From positions 110,337-174,336 of the forward strand of contig NEWP02000021.1 of the NCBI GenBank assembly GCA_002869895.2: a DNA stretch of 64,000 nucleotides, given 5' to 3'. Origin of the DNA: Nitrospira sp. CG24E. GTDB lineage: Bacteria > Nitrospirota > Nitrospiria > Nitrospirales > Nitrospiraceae. A model generated the notes under the pieces. It saw nothing but the letters and a program-made list of their open reading frames with translations. It did no database searches and was not told the origin of the DNA. Position numbers and translations under genes: made by a program. Positions 36,687 through 45,912 of the stretch are shown one piece after another (within the stretch, counting starts at the first letter, position 1; every line of letters begins with the position of its first letter).

Positions 36687-38636
36687 ATGTCGATTTTGAA
36701 GACTATTCATAGCCCGGCCGATCTGAAACGACTGTCACCGACACAGTATCCTGCCTTGTGCCAGGAGCTGCGGGAACAGATTATCGGAGTAGTGTCCAAC
36801 GTCGGAGGTCATTTGGCTTCGAACCTCGGAGTGATTGAACTCACGGTGGCGTTGCATGCCCGGCTGAATACTCCCAAGGATAAGATCGTGTGGGATACGA
36901 GCAATCAAGCCTATGCGCACAAACTGCTGACTGGGCGCCGGGAAGGGTTCCATACGCTCCGGCAGTACGGAGGGTTGAGCGGTTTCTGTAAGCGTGAAGA
37001 AAGCGACCACGATTCGTTCAACGCAGGCCATGCAGGAACCGGCGTATCCGCCGCCTACGGTATGGTCGAAGCGCGTGAACAGTTGAAGCAACGGCACAAG
37101 GTCGTCTGTGTCGTCGGCGACGGCGCCATGACGGCCGGGATGACGCTGGAAGGTCTACAGCATGCCGGAGGGCTGGGAAAAGATTTTCTCGTCATCTTGA
37201 ACGACAATCAGATGTCCATTTCGAAGAATGTCGGAGCGATTTCCTCTTACTTGAACCGGACCATCACCGGAGACTTCTATGACAAGATGCGGGAGGAGAC
37301 AGGGCAACTCTTAGGGAAGATTCCCCACATCGGTCAAGATGTACAGAAGTGGGCCCGCCGGGCTGAAGAATTGGCCAAGGGAGCGATCCTTCCCGGGCTG
37401 CTCTTTGAAGAGCTTGGGTTCAGGTATGCGGGGCCGATCGATGGACACAACTTCGAACATCTGCTGCCTACCTTGGAAAATGTGTTGAAGATGAAGGGGC
37501 CGGTCTTACTCCATGTCGTGACGAAAAAAGGGCTGGGCTATGAACCTGCGGTCAAGAATCCGGTTTGGTTCCACGCCTGTCCTCCCTTTGTCCGGGAAAC
37601 CGGTGTCCCTGCCAAGAAAGCCGCGCGGCCGTCCTACACACAATTCGCCATCGAGGCGTTGGTCAAGCTGGCCCGATCGGATAAGCGGATTGTCGCGATC
37701 ACCGCTGCGATGTGCGAAGGGACCGGTCTGAATCTTTTCGAGAAGGAGTTTCCGGACCGGCTCTACGACGTGGGGATTGCCGAACAGCATGCGGTGACGT
37801 TTGCGGCTGGTCTTGCCACGCAGGGCCTCCGTCCAGTGGTGGTCCTGTATGCCACCTTCTTGCAGCGCGCATACGATCAGGTAGTGCATGACGTCGCCAC
37901 ACAGAATCTGCCTGTGACCTTCTGCATCGATCGTGGCGGGCTGGTTGCCGAAGATGGGACGACGCACCACGGAGCATTCGATTATGCGTTTCTGCGCCAC
38001 GTGCCGAACATGATCGTCATGGCGCCGAAGGATGAAAACGAGTTGCAGCATATGATGAAAACCTGCATCCAGCATGAGGGACCTGCCTCGGTGCGGTACC
38101 CACGCGGACTGAGCCTGGGCGTCGCGATGGATCCGGAACCGGAGGCCTTGCCGGTTGGGAAGGGTGAATTGCTGCGCGATGGCACGGAAGTGGCGATTGT
38201 GGCCATCGGTGTGCCGGTCTCGCAAGCTGTGACTGCGGCGAAACGGCTTGAGGCGGAAGGGATTTCCACGGCGGTGATCAATGCCCGTTTTGTGAAGCCG
38301 TTGGATCAGGACTTGATCGTCGAGGTGGCGAAGCGGGTTCGATACGTGGTGACGGTTGAAGAAGGTTGCAAAATGGGAGGATTCGGTTCAGCCGTTCTCG
38401 AGGCCCTGTCCGAAGGCGGCGTGACCGGTGTGACGACGAAGATCCTTGGATTGCCGGATTGGTACATCGAGCAGGGACCGCAGGATTTTCTGCGCGAACG
38501 GTACGGCTTGACAGCGGAAGGTATCTATCAGAGCGTCAAGGAATTGATCGACAAGACACCGGCTGTTTCACGGGAGCAGTTTACCTTTGCGTCATCGGCC
38601 GATCGGCTGCCGCACGGAGATGAACAGGGGAGCTAG
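36687..38636 (+). CDS. dxs: 1-deoxy-D-xylulose-5-phosphate synthase
   Basis: 649 aa. Thiamine-diphosphate enzyme that makes DXP from pyruvate and glyceraldehyde 3-phosphate, the entry to the MEP pathway. Visible: GHLASNLGVIELTVALH, HAGTGVSAAYGMVEAR, ThDP motif VVGDGAMTAGMTLEGLQHAG with NDNQMSISKN, the transketolase pyrimidine domain (VGIAEQHAVTFAAGLATQGL) and the C-terminal domain (VVTVEEGCKMGGFGSAVLE). AGGAG precedes ATG 36687. ispG follows after a hairpin repeat. Confidence 0.98.
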   Translation: MSILKTIHSPADLKRLSPTQYPALCQELREQIIGVVSNVGGHLASNLGVIELTVALHARLNTPKDKIVWDTSNQAYAHKLLTGRREGFHTLRQYGGLSGFCKREESDHDSFNAGHAGTGVSAAYGMVEAREQLKQRHKVVCVVGDGAMTAGMTLEGLQHAGGLGKDFLVILNDNQMSISKNVGAISSYLNRTITGDFYDKMREETGQLLGKIPHIGQDVQKWARRAEELAKGAILPGLLFEELGFRYAGPIDGHNFEHLLPTLENVLKMKGPVLLHVVTKKGLGYEPAVKNPVWFHACPPFVRETGVPAKKAARPSYTQFAIEALVKLARSDKRIVAITAAMCEGTGLNLFEKEFPDRLYDVGIAEQHAVTFAAGLATQGLRPVVVLYATFLQRAYDQVVHDVATQNLPVTFCIDRGGLVAEDGTTHHGAFDYAFLRHVPNMIVMAPKDENELQHMMKTCIQHEGPASVRYPRGLSLGVAMDPEPEALPVGKGELLRDGTEVAIVAIGVPVSQAVTAAKRLEAEGISTAVINARFVKPLDQDLIVEVAKRVRYVVTVEEGCKMGGFGSAVLEALSEGGVTGVTTKILGLPDWYIEQGPQDFLRERYGLTAEGIYQSVKELIDKTPAVSREQFTFASSADRLPHGDEQGS

Positions 38637-38642
38637 TGAGGA

Positions 38643-38718
38643 CGTGAGTTGTTAAACGTGAAGCGTTATTCGCAAGAAAGATGTGTTCCGGTTCACGATT
38701 AACCAATAACGATTAACA
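38643..38718. repeat. Intergenic hairpin (gttaaacgtgaag/ttcacgattaac)
   Basis: gttaaacgtgaagcgttatt and ggttcacgattaaccaat pair imperfectly between dxs and ispG. Member of the gtgaa/ttcac family. Confidence 0.55.
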
Positions 38719-38723
38719 AAGCC

Positions 38724-39908
38724 ATGCATATTACCAGACGGAAAACGCGGCAGATTCAAGTCGGCAAGGTCAAGATCGGCGGAGATGCGCCCGTGTCCGT
38801 CCAGTCGATGTGTTCAACCGACACACGCGATGCTGCCGCGACGATCGAGCAAATTCATCAGTTAGAGGCTGCAGGGTGCGAAGTGATCCGTGTCGCTGTG
38901 CCGGACGACGAAGCGGCGGCGGCGCTGCCCAAGATCAAAGCGGCGATGACTGTGCCGTTGATCGCGGACATTCATTTCGACCATCGGCTGGCGTTGAAGG
39001 CCGCCGAGATTGTGGATTGTGTCCGGATCAATCCCGGCAACATCGGAGCTTGGTGGAAAGTCGAAGAAGTCATCAAGGCTGTGAACGATCACGGCATTCC
39101 GATTCGCGTCGGTGTCAATGGAGGCTCGCTGGAACGGGATCTATTGGACAAGTACGGATGGCCCTCGCCGGAAGCTTTGGCCGAATCGGCGCTCAATGCT
39201 GTCCATGCGCTCGAAGACGTCGGCTTCACCAATATGAAAGTCTCGCTGAAGGCATCGGATGTGCACCATGCGATCGATGCCTACTGGTTGTTTGCGCACC
39301 AGTCGGACTATCCGCTGCATATCGGTATTACAGAGGCGGGAACGGCGATGACCGGGGCGGTCAAGTCCACCATGGGCCTCGGGTACTTGCTTTCGCAGGG
39401 GATCGGCGACACGTTGCGTGTGTCGCTCGCGGCTGATCCGGTCGAAGAAGTGAAGGTGGGGTTCGAAATCTTGAAGTCGCTCGAACTGCGTCATCGGGGG
39501 ATCAATGTCATTGCCTGTCCCACCTGCGGCCGCGTCGAGATCGACGTCGTGAAGCTGGCCAATGAATTGGAAAAGAAGCTAGGCCATATCAAGACCCCGC
39601 TCAATGTGTCGGTCCTCGGCTGTGTTGTGAACGGTATTGGCGAAGGCAAGGAGGCCGATATCGGGATCGCTGGGGGAGAAGGCAAAGGCATTTTGTTCAA
39701 GAAGGGCAAACTCGTCCGGAAGGTGCCGATCGAAGAGTTAATGGATACGTTGATTTATGAAGTTGAGCTGATGGCCAAGGAAAAGGATGCAGAAGAGAAT
39801 GGGACGGTCGCAATCCATTCGAACGAGGGATGGGAACCAATGGTTCCGCAGTCGGATCAGTCTTCGACGCTCGGAAAAGAAATTCCAGTCCTCTCCAGTA
39901 AGCGGTAG
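38724..39908 (+). CDS. ispG: 4-hydroxy-3-methylbut-2-en-1-yl diphosphate synthase
   Basis: 394 aa. 4Fe-4S enzyme that makes HMBPP from MEcPP. TIM-barrel part with QSMCSTDTRDAAATIEQIHQ, ADIHFDHRLAL and RINPGNIG; C-terminal cluster domain with IACPTCGRVEIDV and LGCVVNGIGEGKEADIGIAG giving the three Cys ligands. The C-terminal ~35 residues are an extra polar tail. With dxs and ispH it supplies isoprene units for hopanoids and quinones. Confidence 0.97.
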   Translation: MHITRRKTRQIQVGKVKIGGDAPVSVQSMCSTDTRDAAATIEQIHQLEAAGCEVIRVAVPDDEAAAALPKIKAAMTVPLIADIHFDHRLALKAAEIVDCVRINPGNIGAWWKVEEVIKAVNDHGIPIRVGVNGGSLERDLLDKYGWPSPEALAESALNAVHALEDVGFTNMKVSLKASDVHHAIDAYWLFAHQSDYPLHIGITEAGTAMTGAVKSTMGLGYLLSQGIGDTLRVSLAADPVEEVKVGFEILKSLELRHRGINVIACPTCGRVEIDVVKLANELEKKLGHIKTPLNVSVLGCVVNGIGEGKEADIGIAGGEGKGILFKKGKLVRKVPIEELMDTLIYEVELMAKEKDAEENGTVAIHSNEGWEPMVPQSDQSSTLGKEIPVLSSKR

Positions 39909-39964
39909 ATCTCTCCTCTTGCCCCTAGCCTCTAGCCTCTCCCACAGACTATAATGCCCTCCAC

Positions 39965-40040
39965 GGCGCCGTACCCAAGTGGTTAAGGGAGCAGTCTGCA
40001 AAACTGCGATGCAGCGGTTCGACCCCGCTCGGCGCCTCCA
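39965..40040 (+). tRNA. tRNA-Cys (GCA)
   Basis: Acceptor arms ggcgccg (39965-39971) and cggcgcc (40030-40036) pair fully, discriminator T as expected for tRNA-Cys, CCA encoded at 40038-40040. Anticodon stem gcagt/actgc with loop ctgcaaa gives anticodon GCA. T-loop gttcgac is present. Confidence 0.95.
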
Positions 40041-40100
40041 CACTGCAAGTGTTTCGATTTTCCGTCTACTCCTTTTGCCATCGTGAATCTTCGGAGAAGG

Positions 40101-40172
40101 CGGCACTCCCCTGCTGGCCGTTCACGTCCGGTTCTGGGAGGGCGTAGGAGTGCAATTCTCCCGCGCTACTCA
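40101..40172 (+). mobile_element. Possible 3' fragment of a group II intron
   Basis: ccgttcacgtccggttctgg then gagggcgtaggagtgcaatt and ctcccgcgctactc resemble the last domains of bacterial group II introns that end reverse-transcriptase loci. No reverse transcriptase gene is present, so it would be a remnant. Recognition is by sequence pattern only. Confidence 0.4.
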
Positions 40173-40581
40173 ACGCTCTTCACGCCATACTTGTCAATTG
40201 CCACTGAATGAAGACCGGTCAGCGGCGGAAGGCCAGACCAAGCTGCTTGATTGCGACGGATTCGACTTGCTTGAAGCTGGACTGTAGGAAACAAGGATCG
40301 GTCAGGTTTTATTGGTCGTTGCGCGTGGGAGAGCGACGCGATGATGTCGCTGTGCGCGCGATCTTTTCTCCAGGATCTGTAGGAGTGTTCTTGGCGGCGG
40401 GAGAAAACCATCCAGCGTTTTGTCTTTTCCCCGTATCGTCAGCTCTTCTTATCGAGATGAAGTAGATCTGCGCTTCTTTCCCTCAAGGAGCGACTCGTTC
40501 GGACTATACTGGGAAGAAAGCCCGGCGAGAAACAGATGACTCTTGGGGATGGTCGTACATATCATCGTGGTGGGAAGTAAA

Positions 40582-40611
40582 TTGACGGGCGGTGGGACTG
40601 GGTGCTAGAAT
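40582..40611 (+). promoter_or_regulatory. Candidate hpnH promoter
   Basis: TTGACG at 40582-40587, 18-bp spacer, TAGAAT at 40606-40611, about 80 bp before hpnH. Same -35 and spacing as the candidate shc promoter. Confidence 0.5.
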
Positions 40612-40691
40612 TCCCAGCGATTACAACCTGCTAGTTCGGTGGCCGGACTGCTGCCGTTACCAATACAGATTGAAGTAAAGGAGAGAGAGGA

Positions 40692-41708
40692 ATGGCCGTT
40701 CCACTTTCCCAGATGGCTACTGTCACGAAGTACGTGCTCACCCAAAAGATGAACGGGGTGAAGCGGTATCCGCTTGTATTGATGCTGGAGCCCTTGTTCC
40801 GCTGCAATTTGGCCTGTGCCGGCTGCGGAAAGATTCAATACCCGGATCATGTGCTGGATAAGCGGCTTACGGTCGAACAGTGTTTGGCCGCAGCCGAGGA
40901 GTGCGGGGCGCCAATCGTCAGCATTCCCGGTGGCGAACCGATGATCCATCCCGAGATGCCGGCAATTGTCCGCGGGCTGGTTGCGCAAGAGCGGTATATC
41001 TATCTCTGCACCAATGCGATTTTGATGGAGCGAAAGCTCGACGAGTATCAGCCTTCCAAGTTTCTTACCTTCAGTGTCCATATGGACGGCCTGAAAGACG
41101 AGCACGACTTGGCGGTCTGCCGCGACGGTGTCTATGACGTGGCGGTGAAGGCGATCAAGGCGGCGCTGAAGCGGGGGCACAGGGTCACGACCAATACGAC
41201 CCTCTTCGACGACGCCAATCCTGAGCGCGTGCGGAAATTCTTCGATGCGATGATGGATCTCGGCGTTGAGGGCATGATGATTTCGCCTGGGTACAGCTAT
41301 CAGAAGGCGCCGGACCAGCAACATTTTCTGAAGCGAGAGCGCACGAAAGAATTGTTTTCGCGTATTTTGGGGAGTCCGAAGAAGGGGTGGCAGTTCAATC
41401 AATCGCCATTGTTCTTAGATTTCTTGATGGGGCGGCGGGAGTATCAATGCACGCCCTGGGGCAATCCGACCTATAACGTTTTTGGATGGCAGAAGCCCTG
41501 TTACTTACTCCAAGAGGGGTACGCGAAGACATTTAAAGAATTGATGGACAGCACGGAGTGGGATGACTACGGGACAGGTCGAAACGAGAAATGCGCCGAT
41601 TGCATGGTGCATTGCGGCTATGAACCGTCCGCAGTGGAAGATACGTTTGGCACGATGTCCGGGTTCGTCCGGACAGCCAAGTTGACGATGCTCCCCACCT
41701 CGCGATGA
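40692..41708 (+). CDS. hpnH: Adenosyl-hopene transferase HpnH (radical SAM)
   Basis: 338 aa. Adds the 5'-deoxyadenosyl group to diploptene to form adenosylhopane. Radical SAM motif CNLACAGCGKIQYP (Cx3Cx2C) near residues 38-45, then SIPGGEPMIHPEMP, FSVHMDGLKDEHD and a C-terminal Cys-rich SPASM-like region (NEKCADCMVHCGYEPSA). The sequence reads like known HpnH throughout. ATG 40692 follows GGAGAGAGAGG. Own promoter; works with the HpnG-like enzyme and shc 10 kb upstream. Confidence 0.95.
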   Translation: MAVPLSQMATVTKYVLTQKMNGVKRYPLVLMLEPLFRCNLACAGCGKIQYPDHVLDKRLTVEQCLAAAEECGAPIVSIPGGEPMIHPEMPAIVRGLVAQERYIYLCTNAILMERKLDEYQPSKFLTFSVHMDGLKDEHDLAVCRDGVYDVAVKAIKAALKRGHRVTTNTTLFDDANPERVRKFFDAMMDLGVEGMMISPGYSYQKAPDQQHFLKRERTKELFSRILGSPKKGWQFNQSPLFLDFLMGRREYQCTPWGNPTYNVFGWQKPCYLLQEGYAKTFKELMDSTEWDDYGTGRNEKCADCMVHCGYEPSAVEDTFGTMSGFVRTAKLTMLPTSR

Positions 41709-41714
41709 TTCAGT

Positions 41715-41793
41715 CCGTGAAGCATCGTTCGTCTCTCGTCGCTCGAAAGACCTCTCCGCGCTTCACGCTTTACGTTTCACGAACGACGGTCTT
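41715..41793. repeat. Intergenic hairpin (gtgaagcatcgttcgtc/acgtttcacgaacgacgg)
   Basis: Lies between hpnH and the next gene, ending a few bases before its start. gtgaagc..cgttcgtc pairs imperfectly with tttcacgaacgacgg. Member of the gtgaa/ttcac family. Confidence 0.5.
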
Positions 41794-41796
41794 TCA

Positions 41797-42192
41797 ATGA
41801 CCGACACCAAGAATCATAGTGCTGCTGGAGTAGCTGGATCGCCCGAAGGCCGTGTCTTTCAGCCGGCTTCCTTCGCTGAACTTGCAGAAGCGGTGGAGCT
41901 GGCGTTCGATTATCGCGGCGATGTCACTGTGTCATTGAAGTCTGGCGAATCCCTCAGCGGGTATCTCTTCAACCGCCAGGTTAGTGGGTCTGACTCCTCT
42001 CTCGATATTTTCCCTTCCGACAGTTCTCCGGCGCGACAGATTCGCTACGACCAGATTACCGCGATCGTCTTTACCGGGGAGGATACGGCCACCGGGAAGT
42101 CCTGGGAAGACTGGGTCGCCAAGAAGGGTTCGGAGCGACGAGCCGAAATAGAACGTGTCGCAGCCGATGCACAAGCGCGAGGAATCTTGTAA
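41797..42192 (+). CDS. Conserved hypothetical protein (131 aa)
   Basis: 131 aa, no signal peptide or TM segment. The middle (ELAFDYRGDVTVSLKSGESL then SGYLFNRQ and IRYDQITAIVFTGEDTA) has a small beta-barrel pattern like an Sm-like or regulator fold, and the C-terminus (KSWEDWVAKKGSERRAEIER) is helical. It follows hpnH after a hairpin repeat and may be functionally linked to hopanoid genes by position only. I do not recognise a named family. Confidence 0.7.
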   Translation: MTDTKNHSAAGVAGSPEGRVFQPASFAELAEAVELAFDYRGDVTVSLKSGESLSGYLFNRQVSGSDSSLDIFPSDSSPARQIRYDQITAIVFTGEDTATGKSWEDWVAKKGSERRAEIERVAADAQARGIL

Positions 42193-42412
42193 GTTCCCCC
42201 CCTGCCGTTCGTATCCCTGTTTCTCATTTCCTCCTACACAGGTTATTGCGAATGCCTTTCTTCAAGTGCTTGAAAATGAGCCTACTTTTCAGTCAGTCTG
42301 ACCGTCAGTTCGTTGACAATGGGTAGGGGCTATGTTAAAAATCGAGCCTTAAAATTAGCCGGAATTGTCAGTGATCACACGTTCTATTGTGTGAGGCGGA
42401 AGCCAGTGTTCG

Positions 42413-42982
42413 GTGACGGAAAGAGGCGTCAGTCCGGAGTACGTGAGGCTCAGACAGATCGCACAGAGTAAGTCACGATGGCGGGAATGGGTCCTTGCCA
42501 TTGCGGTATTGGGTGGACTCCCTTCGGTTGTGTTTGCGACGCATGAAGCAGACCATCGGTTTACGGTCGAAGGGTTTGTCTGCGGGGCGGATGGAAAAAG
42601 CAGCGCAAACATCGATGTGCTGGTCAAAGACACCAGGATCTCTTACGGGCAGGTTGTTAAGACCGATGGCGATGGGTACTACAAAGCCGCATTTCACCTT
42701 CATAATGATAATCTTGGCGATCCGCTTCTGATTGAAGCCAATGGAGAGCAGCAACAGCAGAAAGTTTCGTTTGACCCGAAAGATCTGGAGGCAGAGCGAA
42801 TCATCCAGGTCAATTTTGGGACCGGCTGCGCACGCGACAAGGGCAGCGACTCTTTGTGGCTCTATGTAGGGTCGGGGGCTCTGGCCATAGCAGTCGGTGG
42901 GTTCGTTGGGGTCAGAGTGATTCGTTCATGGCGGAAGCAGGAGCTGAAACGCGGAAAGTCTCAGAGCAAGCGTAAGAAATGA
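42413..42982 (+). CDS. Exported protein with carboxypeptidase-regulatory-like domain
   Basis: 189 aa from GTG 42413. A signal or anchor helix lies at residues ~25-42 (WVLAIAVLGGLPSVVFATHE). A beta-sandwich follows (RFTVEGFVCGADGKSSANID, VKTDGDGYYKAAFHLHNDN), as in CarboxypepD_reg-like domains. A second TM helix (LYVGSGALAIAVGGFVGVRV) and a basic cytoplasmic tail (RSWRKQELKRGKSQSKRKK) close it. The topology is thus a periplasmic domain between two membrane helices. A strong terminator follows the gene. Function unknown. Confidence 0.65.
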   Translation: MTERGVSPEYVRLRQIAQSKSRWREWVLAIAVLGGLPSVVFATHEADHRFTVEGFVCGADGKSSANIDVLVKDTRISYGQVVKTDGDGYYKAAFHLHNDNLGDPLLIEANGEQQQQKVSFDPKDLEAERIIQVNFGTGCARDKGSDSLWLYVGSGALAIAVGGFVGVRVIRSWRKQELKRGKSQSKRKK

Positions 42983-43077
42983 CCGAAGCCGTCCGTGGGG
43001 CTGATGTGCACCTCGCTGGATCGGTGAATTGAAGTGGCGGGGAGTACGAGTGTCGTCACGGTATTCGTTAGAATCGA

Positions 43078-43120
43078 CGCTTTTACTGGGGAAGTGATTT
43101 CCCAGTAAGAGCGTTTTTTT
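43078..43120 (+). terminator. Rho-independent terminator
   Basis: cgcttttactggg and cccagtaagagcg pair with one mismatch around a 10-nt loop, followed by eight T. Ends the transcript of the gene stopping at 42982. Confidence 0.8.
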
Positions 43121-43183
43121 TGGTCTTTGTGCGTGGCTGGAACGTCAGCGACGCGGTTGAGGCGAGAGGAGCGGCTGAAGGTT

Positions 43184-43747
43184 ATGAAACAGAAGGAATG
43201 TTTGTTGCTGGCGGTTGCGTTGGGGATGGGGCTTTCCCTCGCGGCCTGTGGAGGAGAGGGGTGTGCGAAGAATTCTGGCCCGACTCCTTCAGGAGGGATG
43301 GCTTACTCTGGGGAACCAACGCCATTGCCTCCAGTTCCGGACGATTATGCCGACAAACATATGCCGGCTGGCTGGTGGACCGATGCGGCCAAATTGGAAG
43401 AAGGGCGGAAGCTATACGCCGGCGAGACAAATCCTGATGTGAATTGTGGCAACTGCCACGGCAAGGACGGTAAGCCGACCAAGGCCGGCGCCAGGGACTT
43501 CCGCGTGACCGATCGGATGAAACTCTATTCCGATTCAGTTTGGGCCTGGCGGATTGCCGAGGGGGTTCCCAATACGAAGATGAAGGCATGGAAGAGCAAG
43601 TTATCAGAGGACGATACGTGGAAGCTCGTATTGTATGCGGCGAGTTACGGATTGCCTGGGAAGGGATGGGATGCAGCCACGAAGTCTTGGGTCGACGCAG
43701 CGAGCGTTGGGGCAGTTCCGGCTGCACCGGATTCGGCTGGCAAGTAA
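43184..43747 (+). CDS. c-type cytochrome lipoprotein
   Basis: About 187 aa from ATG 43184; the longer frame from 43127 lacks a signal at its front. Lipobox MGLSLAACGG. One haem site NCGNCHGKDGKPTKAGARDF (CxxCH), then a region with MKLYSDSVWAWRIAEGVPNT and TKMKAWKSKLSEDDTWKLVL, where a Met axial ligand would be expected. Likely a periplasm-facing, membrane-tethered electron carrier. It lies 420 bp before the respiratory operon and may feed or drain it. Confidence 0.85.
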   Translation: MKQKECLLLAVALGMGLSLAACGGEGCAKNSGPTPSGGMAYSGEPTPLPPVPDDYADKHMPAGWWTDAAKLEEGRKLYAGETNPDVNCGNCHGKDGKPTKAGARDFRVTDRMKLYSDSVWAWRIAEGVPNTKMKAWKSKLSEDDTWKLVLYAASYGLPGKGWDAATKSWVDAASVGAVPAAPDSAGK

Positions 43748-44169
43748 GGGTATTTCAGCTTCGGAGGCTGCGGACCGATATTAATCCAGAAGCTTTTTTA
43801 TTCTGAGCCTCTGGGTAGCCTACTGGTCTGTTCGGGGCACGAGAATCTCCGGTGAATGAGATACCGGAACGAACCGTTCGCTTCTAAGAACATGACTAGA
43901 TCTTCTCGCTGCCCCCGTTATTAGTGCTTGTCGCTGAGTCATCGCGCGGTTTACGGTGAAATGACGCTATTCTGCACGACGCACAATCTCTCTCACGCCC
44001 AAAGCCTCCGACTGCAAGATAGAGTTGCAGCGAAGAGTTTTTATTGGGGATCAGGACATGAGAGCCATCGTTGGCCGTCTATCGGTGAGTCTGTCACAGA
44101 AGAGGGGCAGCAAAACGCAACACCCTCGACGTTGGACCGGCTCTCAGCGAAGAGAGGCGGCAAAGTATT
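43748..44169. other. Leader region of the respiratory operon
   Basis: Contains a possible terminator (agcttc at 43756 with gaagcttttttatt near 43790). A TTG-start frame from 43928 to 44173 has no recognisable product. The operon promoter should lie here but I cannot fix it. Confidence 0.4.
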
Positions 44170-45873
44170 ATGAAAATGTGGCAGCGCAGTCTCATCCTTG
44201 CCTGTGCGATGTTGGCGTTGTTCGGCGGCGTGGCCTATGCTCAAGCTCCTGGCCTGTCGCCGGTGGAGTTTCGTTATACGGGAAATCGGACCGCCGTATG
44301 GATCGTTGCCCAGCTGCACACGCTCTTTGGGGCCTTCGTTCTCGGCGCCCCGATCTTTATCGTCATCTCAGAATGGTTGGGGCATTGGAAGCAGGACCCC
44401 CGGTACGATCGCTTGGCCAGAGAGGTGACCAAGGTCACGGTCATACTCTTCAGTATGACGGCTGTGACCGGCGGCCTGTTTATTTTTGTGCTCCTCGCGG
44501 CATACCCGCAGTTCACCACATGGTTCATCAACCAGTTCTATCTCGTGTTCGCGGTCTTCTATCCGGCGCTGTTCATCAGCGGGACTATCGTGTTGTACGC
44601 CTATTTCTATACCTGGGATGGCTGGAAGGGTGAAAAGAAGGGGCGCCATATCGCCCTCGGCGTGCTCTTGAATCTCATCTGCATGGTCACGATGTTTGTG
44701 ATCAATGGTCCGACATCCTTCATGAATACTCCGGTGAAGGCGGAGGGTCTGTCTCCCCAAGATATTCTCGCCGCGGCGAGCTTGTGGGATAAGATCGCCA
44801 ACCAAAGCTGGATGCCGCTGAATCTCCATCGCATCGACGGCAACGTGGCGTTCGGAGGATTTATAACTGGTTTGATCGCCGCCTATATGTACATGGGGGC
44901 GAAAACGCAGGAAGATCGGGCCTATTACGATTGGATGGGTTTTGTCGGAAGTCTCATCGCCGTGGGCGCGACGCTCTTCCAGCCCTTCACGGGATTGCTG
45001 CTGGCCTATGAAATGTGCGATTACGATTTTTCGTTCTGCCCCTACATGATGGCCGATCAGCTCTCGATGTTTTTCGAAATGCAGGGAGCGATGATCGGAC
45101 TGTTGTTCTTGGCCATTAACTATTACGGATGGCTCAGTTTAAAACGCGTTGAGGGGGCCGAAAAGGTCCGGATGACGGTTCTGGCTCCCATCGTCATGGT
45201 GGCATTGCCCTTCGTCATGATGGCGGTGATGAACACCTATTGGATTCCTGACCCGAAGTCGCTGGCCTTTCTCCTCCCCTTGGTTCTGGCGCCGTTTCTT
45301 ATCGGTCGATTCATTCCGCTCACGGTCTCTGCGCGGACTGTCATTAAAATCGGTTTTTTGATGATCATCGTGAGTGATGCGATCTGGCTCACCCCCCACG
45401 GATTCGCGGCCACTGGAGCCAATATGGTGGCAGGGGTGGAGATCCCATCCGATTGGGAATTCCTGGGGTCGATGCCGGCGAAACTTTCCGCGATGTTCAC
45501 GTTGGTGTTTGTTACGGTCGTCAACTACATTTTGTATAACCGGGTCATCAAGCAAGGTACGATTCTCTGGGGAAAAATCGATTTCGCCTCCCAGTTCGTT
45601 CTGATTGCTCTGGCCTTCATTTCAATCTGGACGATGGGCTTGATGGGCGCCGTCCGTTCGCTGGTAAAGAAGTACTACCATACGTACAGTTTGGTGCCCG
45701 ACCTCTCTTCGGAGTCCTTCACGCCGACTCTGTCCTATTCTGCCTGGTGGATTACCGGGATCACCGTCATCTTTTTCGCTGTCGTAAGTTTGGCCGTGAT
45801 CGTGGCTCTTCGGCCCTCCAGTTCGAAGAGTCACGCGCCCGAAGGCAGTCCTGTGCCTGTCAGGGCCAAGTAA
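44170..45873 (+). CDS. Cytochrome bd-like oxidase subunit I (paralogue A)
   Basis: 567 aa. N-terminal signal-like helix (SLILACAMLALFGGVAYAQA), then about 12-14 TM helices in the CydA pattern. His50 in VAQLHTLFGAFVLG fits the first haem-ligand helix, and His in LNLHRIDGNVAFGGF (about residue 218) fits the second. The quinol loop motif GRQPW of true CydA is absent, so quinol oxidation is not indicated. Compared with paralogue B at 50071, the position of a conserved Glu in the haem d/b595 region is Gly138 (ISGTIVLYAYFYTWD). A Cys pair (YEMCDYDFSFCPYM) is peculiar to this copy. First gene of the operon. Confidence 0.82.
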   Translation: MKMWQRSLILACAMLALFGGVAYAQAPGLSPVEFRYTGNRTAVWIVAQLHTLFGAFVLGAPIFIVISEWLGHWKQDPRYDRLAREVTKVTVILFSMTAVTGGLFIFVLLAAYPQFTTWFINQFYLVFAVFYPALFISGTIVLYAYFYTWDGWKGEKKGRHIALGVLLNLICMVTMFVINGPTSFMNTPVKAEGLSPQDILAAASLWDKIANQSWMPLNLHRIDGNVAFGGFITGLIAAYMYMGAKTQEDRAYYDWMGFVGSLIAVGATLFQPFTGLLLAYEMCDYDFSFCPYMMADQLSMFFEMQGAMIGLLFLAINYYGWLSLKRVEGAEKVRMTVLAPIVMVALPFVMMAVMNTYWIPDPKSLAFLLPLVLAPFLIGRFIPLTVSARTVIKIGFLMIIVSDAIWLTPHGFAATGANMVAGVEIPSDWEFLGSMPAKLSAMFTLVFVTVVNYILYNRVIKQGTILWGKIDFASQFVLIALAFISIWTMGLMGAVRSLVKKYYHTYSLVPDLSSESFTPTLSYSAWWITGITVIFFAVVSLAVIVALRPSSSKSHAPEGSPVPVRAK

Positions 45874-45912
45874 GCTGGATGCGGAAGGCCTGCTGAAAGA
45901 GCGAGAATCGGT

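Larger units (their letters stand above)
40041..40691. other. Gene-free stretch between tRNA-Cys and hpnH
   Basis: No convincing gene. It holds the possible group II intron 3' fragment (40101-40172), a GC-rich palindrome-like segment near 40319-40370 (cgttgcgcgtgggagagcga, cgctgtgcgcgcgat), and the hpnH promoter at its end. Confidence 0.4.

Noticed and set aside
40208..40465. 85-aa ORF between tRNA-Cys and hpnH
   Set aside because: No ribosome site, odd composition, overlaps a GC-rich palindrome-like region; treated as noncoding.
43928..44173. 81-aa ORF overlapping the start of bd-like paralogue A
   Set aside because: TTG start, no clear ribosome site and no recognisable sequence; probably chance open frame in the leader.
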